Shown here piece by piece: positions 16,327-25,287 of a DNA stretch of 64,000 nucleotides; position 1 is the stretch's first letter; each line of letters opens with the position of its first letter. The DNA is taken from NCBI RefSeq assembly GCF_002954225.1, contig NZ_PPTH01000013.1, positions 196,807-260,806 of the forward strand. Reading direction: 5' to 3'. The position numbers were made by a program, and so were the translations under genes. The notes under the pieces were generated by a model, which was not told the origin of the DNA, did not search any database, and was given only the letters and a program-made list of their open reading frames with translations. The stretch comes from Arthrobacter ruber (lineage in GTDB: Bacteria; Actinomycetota; Actinomycetes; Actinomycetales; Micrococcaceae).

Positions 16327-17439
16327 TCAGAAACCGCCCGCCCGTTCGTACTGGGGTGCCGGGACGAGGTCGTGGCCGAGCTCGTGGGCGGCCCGCCTCC
16401 ACCAGTGGGGATCGCGCAGCGCGGCCCGCGCGATGAGGACGACGTCGGCCCGCTCCTCGCGGATCACGGCGTCGGCCTGACCCGGGTCGCTGATGAGCCC
16501 GACGGCGCCGGTCGGCACCCCGGAGGAGCGCACCTCCTCGGCCAGCGCCACCTGGTAGCCCGGACCCACGGGGATGGATGCGGCGGGAACGGCACCGCCG
16601 GAGGACACATCGATGAAGTCGACGCCCTCCTCCGTCGCGCGCTTGGCGAGTCGCGCGGAGACACTGCCGTCGATGCCGCCCTCGGTCCAGTCGGATGCCG
16701 AGATGCGCAGCAGCAGCGGCATGGTGGCCGGGATGACGCGACGGATCTCGCGGATCACCTCGAGCGTCAGGCGGAAGCGGGCCTCCTCCGAACCGCCCCA
16801 GCCGTCCGTGCGCGTGTTGACGAGCGGCGACAGGAACTGGTGCAGCAGGTACCCGTGCGCGGCGTGGATCTCCATGGTGTCGAAGCCGGCTTCCACGGCG
16901 AGCGCGGCGGCCGCACCGAAGTCGCCGATGACCTTGGCGATGTCCGCCTCCGTCATGGCGCGGGGCGCGGCGTACCGGCCGAAGGCCTCGTCGGTGGGGC
17001 CGAGGGTCTGCCAACCGCCCTCCGACCCGGGGACGGAGTCGTGCCTGCCGCTGAACGGCCAGTACGTCGACGCCTTCCGTCCGGCATGTGCCAGCTGCAC
17101 CGCAGTCTTCGTGCCGACGGCGCTGTGCTCATGGATGAAGTCGTTGATGCGGCGCCAGGCCGCGGCCTGCTCCCGCGTGTAGATGCCGGCGTCGCGCGGG
17201 CTGATCATGCCCTCGCGGCTCACGGCGGCGGCCTCGGTGATGATGAGTGCCGCGCCCCCGGTGGCGAACTGGCCGAGGTGCACGAGGTGCCAGTCGGTGG
17301 GAACGCCGGCCGCACCGGCAGGATCGCAGGAGTACTGGCACATGGCGGCCACCCATCCCCGGTGCGGCAGGTCCAGGGATCGGAGCGTGATCGGGTCGAA
17401 GAGGCCGGGGGTGCCCGACGGGGAGACAGGGGAGGTCAT
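16327..17439 (-). CDS. NADH:flavin oxidoreductase (Old Yellow Enzyme family)
   Basis: A 370-aa FMN-dependent ene-reductase of the YqjM-like class. Visible are MCQYSCDP (the YqjM-type cysteine that tunes FMN), WHLVHLGQFATGG, VQLAHAGRK, the substrate-binding HAAHGYLLHQFLSP (H--H pair) and R in RISASDW. It reduces activated C=C bonds with NAD(P)H; the physiological substrate is unknown. AAGGA lies 5 nt before the ATG. The gene follows the YbbN-like gene by 34 nt on the same strand and may be co-transcribed. Confidence 0.92.
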   Translation of the reverse strand: MTSPVSPSGTPGLFDPITLRSLDLPHRGWVAAMCQYSCDPAGAAGVPTDWHLVHLGQFATGGAALIITEAAAVSREGMISPRDAGIYTREQAAAWRRINDFIHEHSAVGTKTAVQLAHAGRKASTYWPFSGRHDSVPGSEGGWQTLGPTDEAFGRYAAPRAMTEADIAKVIGDFGAAAALAVEAGFDTMEIHAAHGYLLHQFLSPLVNTRTDGWGGSEEARFRLTLEVIREIRRVIPATMPLLLRISASDWTEGGIDGSVSARLAKRATEEGVDFIDVSSGGAVPAASIPVGPGYQVALAEEVRSSGVPTGAVGLISDPGQADAVIREERADVVLIARAALRDPHWWRRAAHELGHDLVPAPQYERAGGF

Positions 17440-17473
17440 GGGGTCCTTCGGATCGGACGGGCTGGGCGGGTTC

Positions 17474-18430
17474 CTAGAACAGTGCGCGGGCGAGGGCGCC
17501 GCGGGCCTTGGTCACCCGCGGATCGGTGACGCCGACGACGTCGAACAGCTCCAGCAGGCGTTTGCGCGCCGCTTCCCTGTCGTCCCCTGCGGTGCGTGCG
17601 ATGAACGCGACGATGCGGTTGAACGCGTCCTCCACATGGCCACCCATCAGGTCGAGGTCGGCGACTGCGAGCTGTGCCTCGACGGCGTCGGGTTCGTCGG
17701 CGCCCCGCCGGCGGACCTCTGCGGGGTCGGCGTCCTGCACGCGCTCCATGAGTTCCACCTGCGCCAGCCCGGCTTTCGCATCCGCGTCGGCGGGCTGCTC
17801 CGCGAGGGCGCGCCGATACGCCGCGACGGCCGTAGCGTAGTCCCCCGCCTCGATGGCGTCGAAGGCCTCCTGGTGCAGCGGCGGCAGAGGTGGCTCCTCC
17901 GCGGCGGCCGGGCCGGGCTCCGAGCCGTCGTTGAGCGTGCCTGTCACGCCGTTGGCCTCGGCGACCTTCATGAGCTCGTCCAGGTACGCGCGGATCTGGG
18001 GGTCGGGCAGGACGCCCTCGAACAGGGGCACCGGCTGGCCCTTGACGACGGCGACGACGGTCGGCACGCCCTGCGCCTGGAACGCCTGGGCGATCTGCGG
18101 CTGGGCCTCGAGGTCCACGTTGGCGAGCAGGATCCGCCCGTCGAACTCCACGGCCGCACCCTCGAGGACGGCGGTGACCTGGTTGGACTGCTCGCTCCAC
18201 GCGGCCCGGAGGTTCACGATCACGGGCACCTGGGCCGAGAGCTGCACGAGCTGCGGGAACGTCTGCTCCGTCACCTCGACGATGTAGGGACTCGGTGCCG
18301 CCGCGGCCTGTCGCGCCGGGGCCGAGCGGGATGCAGCGTCTGCGCGCGCCTTGAGCGCGGACAGGTCCACCGCTCCCCGCAGGTTCATGCTCGACGGCGG
18401 CATCCCGCCCCGCTGTGCTGGTGTGGACAA
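17474..18430 (-). CDS. YbbN-like co-chaperone (thioredoxin fold plus TPR)
   Basis: A 318-aa cytoplasmic protein: disordered N-terminus, thioredoxin-like domain (about 50-160; VTEQTFPQLVQLSAQVPVIV), then TPR-like helices to the end. The redox CxxC is missing: the expected WCxxC position reads AAWSEQSNQ, so it cannot act as a disulfide reductase. This matches actinobacterial CnoX/YbbN-like proteins, which hold oxidised or unfolded clients. The start is a TTG (18428-18430) with AAAGG 7 nt upstream. Role is inferred from E. coli YbbN. Confidence 0.85.
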   Translation of the reverse strand: MSTPAQRGGMPPSSMNLRGAVDLSALKARADAASRSAPARQAAAAPSPYIVEVTEQTFPQLVQLSAQVPVIVNLRAAWSEQSNQVTAVLEGAAVEFDGRILLANVDLEAQPQIAQAFQAQGVPTVVAVVKGQPVPLFEGVLPDPQIRAYLDELMKVAEANGVTGTLNDGSEPGPAAAEEPPLPPLHQEAFDAIEAGDYATAVAAYRRALAEQPADADAKAGLAQVELMERVQDADPAEVRRRGADEPDAVEAQLAVADLDLMGGHVEDAFNRIVAFIARTAGDDREAARKRLLELFDVVGVTDPRVTKARGALARALF

Positions 18431-18485
18431 TGCTCTGCCTTTCTCTTGCTGCCTGGCTGTCGGAGGCAGGAGTGCGGGGGCCGGG

Positions 18486-20390
18486 TCAGCGGAGTGCGGC
18501 CGCCAGCAACTGCTGCGCGGCGCCGATGACCCGGATCTTATCGTCGCTCCCGGCGGCGGGAACGTACATCATGACGGCCTCGCCGTAGTTGACGTCGATG
18601 CCCTTCTCGCTGGAATCCTTCCCCGTCAGCGACTGGTAGACCGTCCCCTTGAGGTCGATGCTGTCTCCGGCGCCCTTCGGGACGCTGGAATAGGTGTGGG
18701 TGAGATAGCCGAACACCATCGCGCCACCGTCAGCGGTCGGCAGCGCCTGCGTCCGGGTGCCGTCGGCCGTGTGCGTGAAGGTGATGTCGGCGGCGTTGTT
18801 GCCGGGATCGGCGACCACGCCGGCCTGGAAATCGGTGATGGCCTTGGAGAAGGAGTTCTCCTCGAAGATCCCGGACGTGGCGTCGGTCGGCTTCGTCAGG
18901 AGGTCGGCGATGGAGGCGACGGCAGCCTGCGGCGCCGTCGTGAGCGCTCCGGCTTCGTCCAGCGGCACAACGCCTCCGGCCCCGGGTGGCGGCGCCGAGG
19001 GGAAGGTGCTGCCCGGCAGCATCTGGACCGCCGAGGTGAGCTTGTAGTTCTCGCGCGGGGTCGCCTGCACGAGCAGGAGGGCCTGCGGCACCGGGTTGTC
19101 GTCGCCCTGGGTCAGGGCGACGATCGTGCGGGGCCATCCGGCGCCCGCGGGGATCATGTCCAGGAGGACGGGGTCGGCGGCGATCGGAGCGGGCGCCGCG
19201 GCCTGGGCGTCCTTGGCCCGCACGGCGTAGGAACCCGTGCGCAGGTCCAGTGCCGCACCGCCGACCCGCTGGGCCAGGCTCTCGGCGTCGGATGCGGCAT
19301 CGGCCTCGGCGATGGTCGTTGCGACGGAGCCGAGGATGCGCTCGAGCTGGCTTGCGAGGACGACGGGAGGACCACCGGCTTCGCTCCCTGCCGAGGAGGA
19401 GGAGGCCGACGCCGTGGCGGAGGGGGACGCGGTGGCAGAAGCCGACGGCGTCGCGGACGAACTGGATGCGGCGGCGGACGGAGATGCGGTGGCAGAGGCC
19501 GACGGGGCTGCAGACGGGGACGCGGTGGCAGTGGCCGACGGCGACGTCGTCGCCATCCCCGGAGTGATACCGACGAGTGAACCGGCGCCGATCAGGCCCG
19601 CGACGAGCAGGACCGGCCCGGGCGCCGCGATCGAGGACGCTCCGCCCGGCCTCCCGGCGTCGGCGTGGATACGCGCATGGGCCCTGGTGCCTCCGACTGC
19701 GTCGGAGTCCCGCTTCGCGCCGCGGCGCGGCGGGACGAGGAGGAGCGCGATGCCGAGGACGACGACGAGCGCTCCACCGATGATGAGCGGCAGGGCGAAC
19801 GGCGTGGAGGTGTCATTGGGGCGCGTGATGGAGACGTCAGCCGGGGCGGCCGATTCGCCGTCGCCGGCGAGCAGGATGGACAGGTCGCCGTCCGCGGGTT
19901 CTTCCCAGCGGTACGTCAGCGCGCCGTCGCCGGGCTCCTCGCTGATCCACAGATCGCTGCCGCGCGGGTCGGGGACGGTGTCCTCGCCGTCGGCGTACTC
20001 CGAGGACAGCGTGTCCTCGCTGGCGCCCGTGACGCTCAGGTGGGCGGCGTCTCCCACCCAGGCCTCGACGTCGGAGGACCTCCCGACCGCGAGGACGAAG
20101 GGGTCCTCGGCCTCGACCGTCACCTCGACGGGACCGTCGACGGTTCCCAGTGCGCCGGCCTCGATGACCGTGACAGGGGCCGACCGGGACCCCTCGGCGA
20201 GGCCGACGGTTACCGTCTCGGCCGGGGCCCAGATGGTCCGCTGGCCGATGCCGAGGAGCATCAGCAGGAGCCCTGCCACGATGATCGTTACTGCTGTCTT
20301 TCCTCGCACCGCTCGCCTATCGTCGTCCGTTCCGGCGGACCGCCTGGCCCCGTCCGCTCTGATGGCCCGGCGCATGTCGCGGCGGGCCAT
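18486..20390 (-). CDS. Large membrane-anchored protein with Ser/Ala/Pro linker
   Basis: A 634-aa protein that I cannot assign to a named family with confidence. Order: basic cytoplasmic tail; TM helix (TAVTIIVAGLLLMLLGIGQ); extracellular domain of about 140 residues; second TM (FALPLIIGGALVVVLGIALLL); short basic loop; third hydrophobic stretch (PVLLVAGLIGAGSLVGITPG); a low-complexity Ser/Ala/Thr/Pro linker (about 278-337); and a C-terminal domain of about 300 residues beginning near PPVVLASQLERIL. The C-terminal domain is thus predicted to be outside the cell, tethered by the linker. No catalytic motif is seen. It is divergent from the AI-2E gene. Confidence 0.7.
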   Translation of the reverse strand: MARRDMRRAIRADGARRSAGTDDDRRAVRGKTAVTIIVAGLLLMLLGIGQRTIWAPAETVTVGLAEGSRSAPVTVIEAGALGTVDGPVEVTVEAEDPFVLAVGRSSDVEAWVGDAAHLSVTGASEDTLSSEYADGEDTVPDPRGSDLWISEEPGDGALTYRWEEPADGDLSILLAGDGESAAPADVSITRPNDTSTPFALPLIIGGALVVVLGIALLLVPPRRGAKRDSDAVGGTRAHARIHADAGRPGGASSIAAPGPVLLVAGLIGAGSLVGITPGMATTSPSATATASPSAAPSASATASPSAAASSSSATPSASATASPSATASASSSSAGSEAGGPPVVLASQLERILGSVATTIAEADAASDAESLAQRVGGAALDLRTGSYAVRAKDAQAAAPAPIAADPVLLDMIPAGAGWPRTIVALTQGDDNPVPQALLLVQATPRENYKLTSAVQMLPGSTFPSAPPPGAGGVVPLDEAGALTTAPQAAVASIADLLTKPTDATSGIFEENSFSKAITDFQAGVVADPGNNAADITFTHTADGTRTQALPTADGGAMVFGYLTHTYSSVPKGAGDSIDLKGTVYQSLTGKDSSEKGIDVNYGEAVMMYVPAAGSDDKIRVIGAAQQLLAAALR

Positions 20391-20601
20391 CAGGAATAGT
20401 CACCCAATGGTAACGAAGTTCCCCCGCCCGGTCGGGCCGGGCGCGGGTGACGCCTCCCGGGAAGAGTGATCAGCCGTGCCTCGGGCACCTCCGGTGGCGC
20501 CGTTCGTCAACTCCGTCCTGCGCCCGCCCCCGGCTGTTAGGGTTTCGCTAGTCGCCCCACCCGCCTACCCGCACCGCCCTCTCCGAAAGCAGAGCTCTTC
20601 G

Positions 20602-21942
20602 TTGACAGACCACCAGGAAGTCCCGCTCGACCAGCCGCTCCCGCGGCCCGAGCCACCCGGGACAGGCGAGGAACTGCGACCTCCGGCCGACCCGCCGATC
20701 GGCGCCACGGCGCCGTCGACCCTGCGGTCCCTGTTCTCGCTCGCCCGGAAGTCCCTGCCCGCGGCTCAACCGCGGCCGCGGTTCGAGTTCCCGCCCGAGC
20801 GCGAACCCGAGCCGGTGACCGTCGACCCGGACGTCTCGCTCGCCGACGAGCGCCTGAAGTTCAGCGGTGCCCACCCGCGGGAATTCAGCGGTACCCACCC
20901 GCGGGACGTGAGGGCCCATCCCATCCACTTCGGCTTCATGATGAGCGTGGGCGTGGGCCTCGCCCTGCTGGCCTTCTTCATCATCACCAACGTGGGCCAA
21001 CTGCTCGTGTGGATCGGGGCGGCCCTGTTCATCGCCCTCGGCCTCGATCCGATCGTCCGGTGGCTCGAGACCAAGGGGGTGCCGCGGCCGGCGGGGATCG
21101 CGGTGGCCCTGTCCATCCTCGTGGGCATCGTGGCCGGGTTCTTCGCGCTGCTGATCCCGACCATCGTGAACCAGACGTCGCAGATCGTGGAGCGCGCCCC
21201 CGGCTACGCCGCCGATTTCCTGAACTCCGAGTTCTTCACCACGCTCGACCAGCAGTTCCAGGTGCGTGACCGCGTCACCTCGGAGATCGACAAGTTCTTC
21301 GCGAACAGCGCCGCGGTCGGTGGCATCTTCGGCGGCGTGCTCGGCGTCGGGACGGTGATCGTCAACGGCCTGTTCGGTTCGCTCGTGATCCTGGTGCTCG
21401 CGCTCTACTTCCTCGCGTCGCTGCCGTCGATCAAGAAGTGGGCGTACCGGCTTGCCCCCCGCTCGCGCAGGCCCCGCGTCGAGGTCCTCTCCGAGGAGAT
21501 CACGCGCAGCGTGGGCATGTACGTCATCGGGCAGGCCTGCGTGGCGCTGCTCAACGGCACCTTCGCGTTCATCGTGATGTCCATCGCCGACGTCCCGTTC
21601 TCCGTGCTGCTCGCCTTCGTCGTCGCACTGCTGGCGTTCATCCCGCTCGTGGGAGGCACCATCGCCGCGGTGCTCGTGAGCCTGATCGCCATGACGGTGG
21701 GCTGGCACACCGCACTGCTGTTCGCCATCCCCTACGTGGCCTACCTGCAGTTCGAGGCGTACTTCATCTCGCCGCGCATCATGCAGCGTGCCGTCGCGGT
21801 CCCCGGTGCGGTCGCGGTGATCGCGGTCATCGCCGGCGGCAGCCTCCTCGGCGTCCTCGGGGCCCTGATCGCCATCCCGACGGCGGCCGCCGTGATGCTG
21901 CTCCTCAAGGAGGTCTTCATCGCACGCCAGGACAGCCAGTGA
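20602..21942 (+). CDS. AI-2E family permease
   Basis: A TqsA/PerM-type membrane protein, about 446 aa from the chosen TTG. It has a Pro/Glu-rich cytoplasmic N-terminus of about 110 residues, then around seven or eight helices with the family's GLDPIVRWLETKGVPRPAGI loop and a FIPLVGGTIAAVLVSL segment. Transport of AI-2 or another small metabolite is a family-level guess. The start is uncertain: TTG 20602 follows a purine-rich AGCAGAG; a GTG at 20476 is possible but the extra 42 residues do not look protein-like. The N-terminus contains a 24-bp in-frame duplication. Confidence 0.83.
   Translation: MTDHQEVPLDQPLPRPEPPGTGEELRPPADPPIGATAPSTLRSLFSLARKSLPAAQPRPRFEFPPEREPEPVTVDPDVSLADERLKFSGAHPREFSGTHPRDVRAHPIHFGFMMSVGVGLALLAFFIITNVGQLLVWIGAALFIALGLDPIVRWLETKGVPRPAGIAVALSILVGIVAGFFALLIPTIVNQTSQIVERAPGYAADFLNSEFFTTLDQQFQVRDRVTSEIDKFFANSAAVGGIFGGVLGVGTVIVNGLFGSLVILVLALYFLASLPSIKKWAYRLAPRSRRPRVEVLSEEITRSVGMYVIGQACVALLNGTFAFIVMSIADVPFSVLLAFVVALLAFIPLVGGTIAAVLVSLIAMTVGWHTALLFAIPYVAYLQFEAYFISPRIMQRAVAVPGAVAVIAVIAGGSLLGVLGALIAIPTAAAVMLLLKEVFIARQDSQ
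20860..20907. repeat. Tandem 24-bp duplication inside the AI-2E gene
   Basis: Two copies (20860-20883 and 20884-20907) differing at two bases, each encoding FS(G)(A/T)HPR(E/D). They add eight residues to the disordered N-terminus without breaking the frame. Confidence 0.85.
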
Positions 21943-21957
21943 CGCTCTCCGGTCTGC

Positions 21958-21973
21958 GGCCCGGCGGCGGGCC
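21958..21973. terminator. Possible terminator between convergent genes
   Basis: A 6-bp GC stem (21958-21963 with 21968-21973) and a 4-nt loop in the 45-nt gap between the AI-2E gene and the hydrolase. It is short and lacks a T run. Confidence 0.3.
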
Positions 21974-21987
21974 CGTCCTGTCTCCGC

Positions 21988-22797
21988 TCAGCCGGCGGCG
22001 GTAGCGGAGGGCGCGACGGCCGCGGGTCCGGTCCACTGGGAGGGCAGCGGGAGGTCCACCTCTGGACGCACGACGCCGACGATCTCGTTGAGCGCGCGGG
22101 CCGCGTACTTCTCCCCCACCCACAGGTGCTTGGCGCCGTCGACCCCGGTCACGTCCGCCTGCGGCACGCGTGCGAACCGCTGCTCGGCGTCCTCGGGCAC
22201 CAGGTAGTCGTCGAACTCGGGGACGAGCACCTTCAGGGGGAGCCCGCTCGCGCCCCATGCATCGAGGTCGGCGTCGACCGCGCGGTGCAGTGGGGGCGAG
22301 AGCAGGATGGCCCCTTCGATGAGCTCGGCCACCGGGTCCTGGGCGCCGTACTTCAGGCAGAGTTCGGTCCCGAAGGACCATCCCACCAGCCAGATGTTCC
22401 GGAGCCCCTGGTCCACGGCCCACTGCACGGCCGCCTGCAGGTCCAGGCGCTCCCCGTCGCCGCCGTCGAACACGCCCTCGCTGCAGCCGCGCGGCGAGCA
22501 CGTGCCGCGCGTGTTGAACCGCAGCACGGCGATGTCCGCCAGGGCCGGCAGCCGGAAGGACGCCTTCCGGTACACGTGCGAGTCCATGAAGCCGCCGTGC
22601 GTGGGCAGCGGGTGCAGCGTGACGAGCGTCGCCTCGGGGGTCCGGCCCTCGGGCGCCGCGAACTCCCCTACGAGGGTCAGCCCGTCGGCGGTGTGCAGCT
22701 CGATGTCGCGTCGTTCGGCGGGAAGGACCGTCGAGGCGCGGATCTCGATCGCCTCGTCGTTGGGCGTGAACGTGTACTCGGGCGACTCGGTGGGCAT
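21988..22797 (-). CDS. Alpha/beta hydrolase
   Basis: A 269-aa alpha/beta-fold hydrolase. The nucleophile elbow is GWSFG (Ser in the middle), with a preceding FNTRGTCSPRGCSEG oxyanion-region loop and a catalytic Asp/His pair likely in FDDYLVPE and AKHLW. The overall plan (PLPTHGGFMDSHVY early, then RFNTRG) resembles actinobacterial dienelactone-hydrolase-like proteins. The substrate is unknown. The ATG is 6 nt after TAGACT, so it is probably leaderless. Confidence 0.85.
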   Translation of the reverse strand: MPTESPEYTFTPNDEAIEIRASTVLPAERRDIELHTADGLTLVGEFAAPEGRTPEATLVTLHPLPTHGGFMDSHVYRKASFRLPALADIAVLRFNTRGTCSPRGCSEGVFDGGDGERLDLQAAVQWAVDQGLRNIWLVGWSFGTELCLKYGAQDPVAELIEGAILLSPPLHRAVDADLDAWGASGLPLKVLVPEFDDYLVPEDAEQRFARVPQADVTGVDGAKHLWVGEKYAARALNEIVGVVRPEVDLPLPSQWTGPAAVAPSATAAG

Positions 22798-22803
22798 GCC
22801 ACC

Positions 22804-22809
22804 AGTCTA
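22804..22809 (-). promoter_or_regulatory. Putative leaderless -10 box for the hydrolase
   Basis: TAGACT on the minus strand, 6 nt (GGTGGC) before the ATG at 22797. Confidence 0.6.
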
Positions 22810-22853
22810 GGACGGGCGCCCCGCGCCGTGCGGTGCGGGGTGTCCAGGGCGCC

Positions 22854-23180
22854 TCAGTAGCGGAAGCTCCGGGTCTGCCAGCACCGCACGTGCCAGTGCC
22901 GACGGTCGGCGAGGGCCGTCTCGGGACCGAACAGCGAGTCCTCCCGCCACACCACGAGGTGGGCGATGCCGGGCAGGATCGGGGAGTTGCACCCCGGGCA
23001 GGTGTAGGTCTTGGCGGCGTTCCGCTCGGTGATGCGCCGCACGGACCACTCGCCGTCGGGCGCCGACTCCCGCAGCGGCAGGCCCACCCGCGTCCTCTCC
23101 AGGTCCTGCTCCGGCGACGCGGACCACTTGGTGGGACGCGAGGACCCGCGGGGGCGGTTCGGGCGATTGGATCGGGGCAC
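22854..23180 (-). CDS. Small zinc-ribbon-like protein next to nucS
   Basis: A 108-aa basic protein. Residues 1-20 are Arg/Pro/Ser-rich; a CPGC knuckle (61-64) is followed by H74 and a C-terminal HWHVRC (95-100), which together could bind one zinc. Similar actinobacterial proteins are often annotated as ATP/GTP-binding, but no P-loop is present here. The GTG at 23178-23180 has GGAGGG directly upstream. It is divergent from nucS with 74 nt between the start codons; I infer a possible nucleic-acid-related role, not shown. Confidence 0.72.
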   Translation of the reverse strand: MPRSNRPNRPRGSSRPTKWSASPEQDLERTRVGLPLRESAPDGEWSVRRITERNAAKTYTCPGCNSPILPGIAHLVVWREDSLFGPETALADRRHWHVRCWQTRSFRY

Positions 23181-23241
23181 CCCTCCAGTCTGCCCGATCC
23201 CGCGGACCGCCGTGCGGGCGCGTGACCTGCCCGGCGCCGGG

Positions 23242-23247
23242 TAGAGT
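23242..23247 (+). promoter_or_regulatory. Putative leaderless -10 box for nucS
   Basis: TAGAGT, 7 nt before the GTG at 23255. It fixes the nucS start and rules out the upstream in-frame start. Confidence 0.6.
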
Positions 23248-23254
23248 TTCCGTC

Positions 23255-23950
23255 GTGCGTCTTGTCATTGCCCGCTGCTCCGTCGACTACATCGGCCGCC
23301 TCCGGGCTCATCTGCCCCTGGCCACCCGGCTCCTCATGGTGAAGTCGGACGGCTCGGTCCTGGTGCACTCCGACGGCGGGTCCTACAAGCCCCTCAACTG
23401 GATGAGCCCGCCCGCGACCCTGCGCGTGAGCGAGCCCGACGACGCCGACCGCGCCGAGGGCGTCACCGAGGTGTGGACCGTCCAGCACGGCAAGAGCGAC
23501 GACAGGCTCGTGATCAGCATCCGGGAGCACCTGCACGAGTCCTCCCACGACCTCGGCGTGGACCCGGGCCTCGTGAAGGACGGCGTGGAGGCCGACCTGC
23601 AGCGTCTCCTGGCCGAGCAGATCGAACTCCTCGGAGCCGGTTTCACCCTGATCCGCCGGGAGTACATGACGGCGATCGGCCCGGTCGACATCCTCGCGCG
23701 GGACGCCCAGGGCCGCACGGTGGCGATCGAGCTGAAACGCCGCGGGGACATCGACGGCGTGGAGCAGCTCACGCGCTATCTCGAGCTGCTCAACCGCGAC
23801 CCGATCATGGCCCCGGTGCGCGGCGTCTTCGCCGCCCAGCAGATCAAGCCCCAGGCCCGCGTGCTGGCCACCGACCGCGGGATCGACTGCCTGACGCTCG
23901 ACTACGACGCCATGCGCGGCGTCGACGACAGCGCCTCGCGCCTCTTCTAG
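23255..23950 (+). CDS. nucS: Mismatch-specific endonuclease NucS/EndoMS
   Basis: Cuts both strands at G:T, G:G and T:T mismatches; it replaces MutS/MutL in many actinobacteria. The 231-aa protein has the N-terminal dimerisation half ([20 protein letters not shown]) and a RecB-like nuclease core with D145 (GPVDILARD), E159 and K161 (AIELKRR) and Q171 (EQLTRYL). It ends in SRLF; in Corynebacterium the NucS C-terminus contacts the beta clamp, and this tail would fit. The GTG start is set by the leaderless TAGAGT box. nagA follows on the same strand after about 100 bp. Confidence 0.95.
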   Translation: MRLVIARCSVDYIGRLRAHLPLATRLLMVKSDGSVLVHSDGGSYKPLNWMSPPATLRVSEPDDADRAEGVTEVWTVQHGKSDDRLVISIREHLHESSHDLGVDPGLVKDGVEADLQRLLAEQIELLGAGFTLIRREYMTAIGPVDILARDAQGRTVAIELKRRGDIDGVEQLTRYLELLNRDPIMAPVRGVFAAQQIKPQARVLATDRGIDCLTLDYDAMRGVDDSASRLF

Positions 23951-24036
23951 CCGCCCGTCCGGTCTGACATCGTCCGCGACCGGCACCCGATCACCGCCGA
24001 ATCGCCCCGGCACCGCTCGCCCGGAAGCGGACCGCC

Positions 24037-24042
24037 TAGAAT
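24037..24042 (+). promoter_or_regulatory. Putative leaderless -10 box for nagA
   Basis: TAGAAT, 6 nt (CGGTCC) before the nagA ATG at 24049. Confidence 0.6.
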
Positions 24043-24048
24043 CGGTCC

Positions 24049-25260
24049 ATGGCCCACTCCAGCGGAACGCCCACTGCCCTGTCGGGACGCCTGGTGACCG
24101 ACGCCGGCATCATCGAGGACGGCGTGCTCCGCTGGGACGGCACGCGCATCCTCGAGGTCGGGACGGTCGAGGGCGACGCCGCCGCCGAGCGGCTGCCCGA
24201 GGGGTACTTCATCCTCCCCGGACTCATCGACCTCCACTGCCACGGCGCGGGCGGGGGCGACTTCACCTCGGGTTCCGCCGCGGACATCGAGGCCGCGGCC
24301 CTCCACCTCCACCGCAGCGGTTCGACGACGCTGCTCGCCAGCACGTGTTCGGCGCCCATGGAGGACCTCGAGGCCGCGTTCGGCCGGCTCGCCATGGCGG
24401 CCGAAGCAGGGCTGGTCGCAGGCATTCACGCCGAGGGGCCGTTCCTTTCCAAGGAGCGCAGCGGCGCGCACGATCCGGCCTTCCTGCTCCTGCCGACACA
24501 GGAGGACGTGGCCCGCCTGGTCGCTGCGGGCCAGGGACACCTGGTATCGATGACGTACGCCCCGGAACTGCCGGGCAGCGACGTCCTGGTCTACGAACTG
24601 GTGACGCACGGCGTCATCCCCTCGATCGGGCACACGGACAGCTCCACCGAGGAGGCCACCGCAGCGCTGGACCTCATCAACGAGGAGCTGGCATCCACCG
24701 GGTTCGAGGGCTTCAGCGGCAGGCCCACGGCCACGCACCTGTTCAACGCGATGCCGGTCATCCACCACCGCTCCCCCGGTCCCGTCCCCCTGCTCCTGCA
24801 ACGCGCCCGCGCGGGCGAGATCGCGGTCGAGCTCATCGCCGACGACGTGCACCTGCATCCGGAGACGGTCCGGATGGCCTTCACGATCGCGGGAGCCGAG
24901 AACATCTGCCTGGTCAGCGACTCGACGGCAGCGGCGGGACGTCCCTCCGGCACGTACCGGCTAGGGCACCACGAGGTCACCCTGGTGGACGACGCCGCCG
25001 TCCTCATCGCCACAGGAGCCCTCGCCGGGGGCGCCGGCAGCCTGCTCGACGTCGTGCGGCGCACGGTGCAGGCCGGTGTCGGCGTGGTCGACGCCGTGCG
25101 CGCCGCCACCGCCGTCCCGGCCGGGGTGCTCGGGCTCGCCGACGAGGTGGGCAGCCTCCGCGGCGGGCTCCGTGCCGACGCGCTGGTGCTCTCACCGGAT
25201 CTCGAGCTGAAGGGCGTCCTCCGCTCCGGGACGTGGATCAGGCCGCTCGAGGTCGGCTAG
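24049..25260 (+). CDS. nagA: N-acetylglucosamine-6-phosphate deacetylase
   Basis: Deacetylates GlcNAc-6-P to GlcN-6-P in amino-sugar recycling and catabolism. The 403-aa amidohydrolase shows PGLIDLHCHGAGGGDF (metal-binding HxH), GIHAEGPFLSKERSGAHDP (the NagA HxEGPF motif, here HAEGPF), IGHTDSS and THLFNAMP (metal histidines) and VSDSTAAAG (catalytic Asp). No nagB is beside it. A TAGAAT box 6 nt upstream points to a leaderless mRNA. It is convergent with the DUF2550 gene. Confidence 0.93.
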   Translation: MAHSSGTPTALSGRLVTDAGIIEDGVLRWDGTRILEVGTVEGDAAAERLPEGYFILPGLIDLHCHGAGGGDFTSGSAADIEAAALHLHRSGSTTLLASTCSAPMEDLEAAFGRLAMAAEAGLVAGIHAEGPFLSKERSGAHDPAFLLLPTQEDVARLVAAGQGHLVSMTYAPELPGSDVLVYELVTHGVIPSIGHTDSSTEEATAALDLINEELASTGFEGFSGRPTATHLFNAMPVIHHRSPGPVPLLLQRARAGEIAVELIADDVHLHPETVRMAFTIAGAENICLVSDSTAAAGRPSGTYRLGHHEVTLVDDAAVLIATGALAGGAGSLLDVVRRTVQAGVGVVDAVRAATAVPAGVLGLADEVGSLRGGLRADALVLSPDLELKGVLRSGTWIRPLEVG

Positions 25261-25287
25261 GGACCGGCAGCACCGCCGGACGCGGGG

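Noticed and set aside
20476..20601. Earlier GTG start for the AI-2E permease
   Set aside because: The 42 added residues look like non-coding translation and the stretch contains a likely promoter (TAGGGT near 20537). It cannot be fully excluded.
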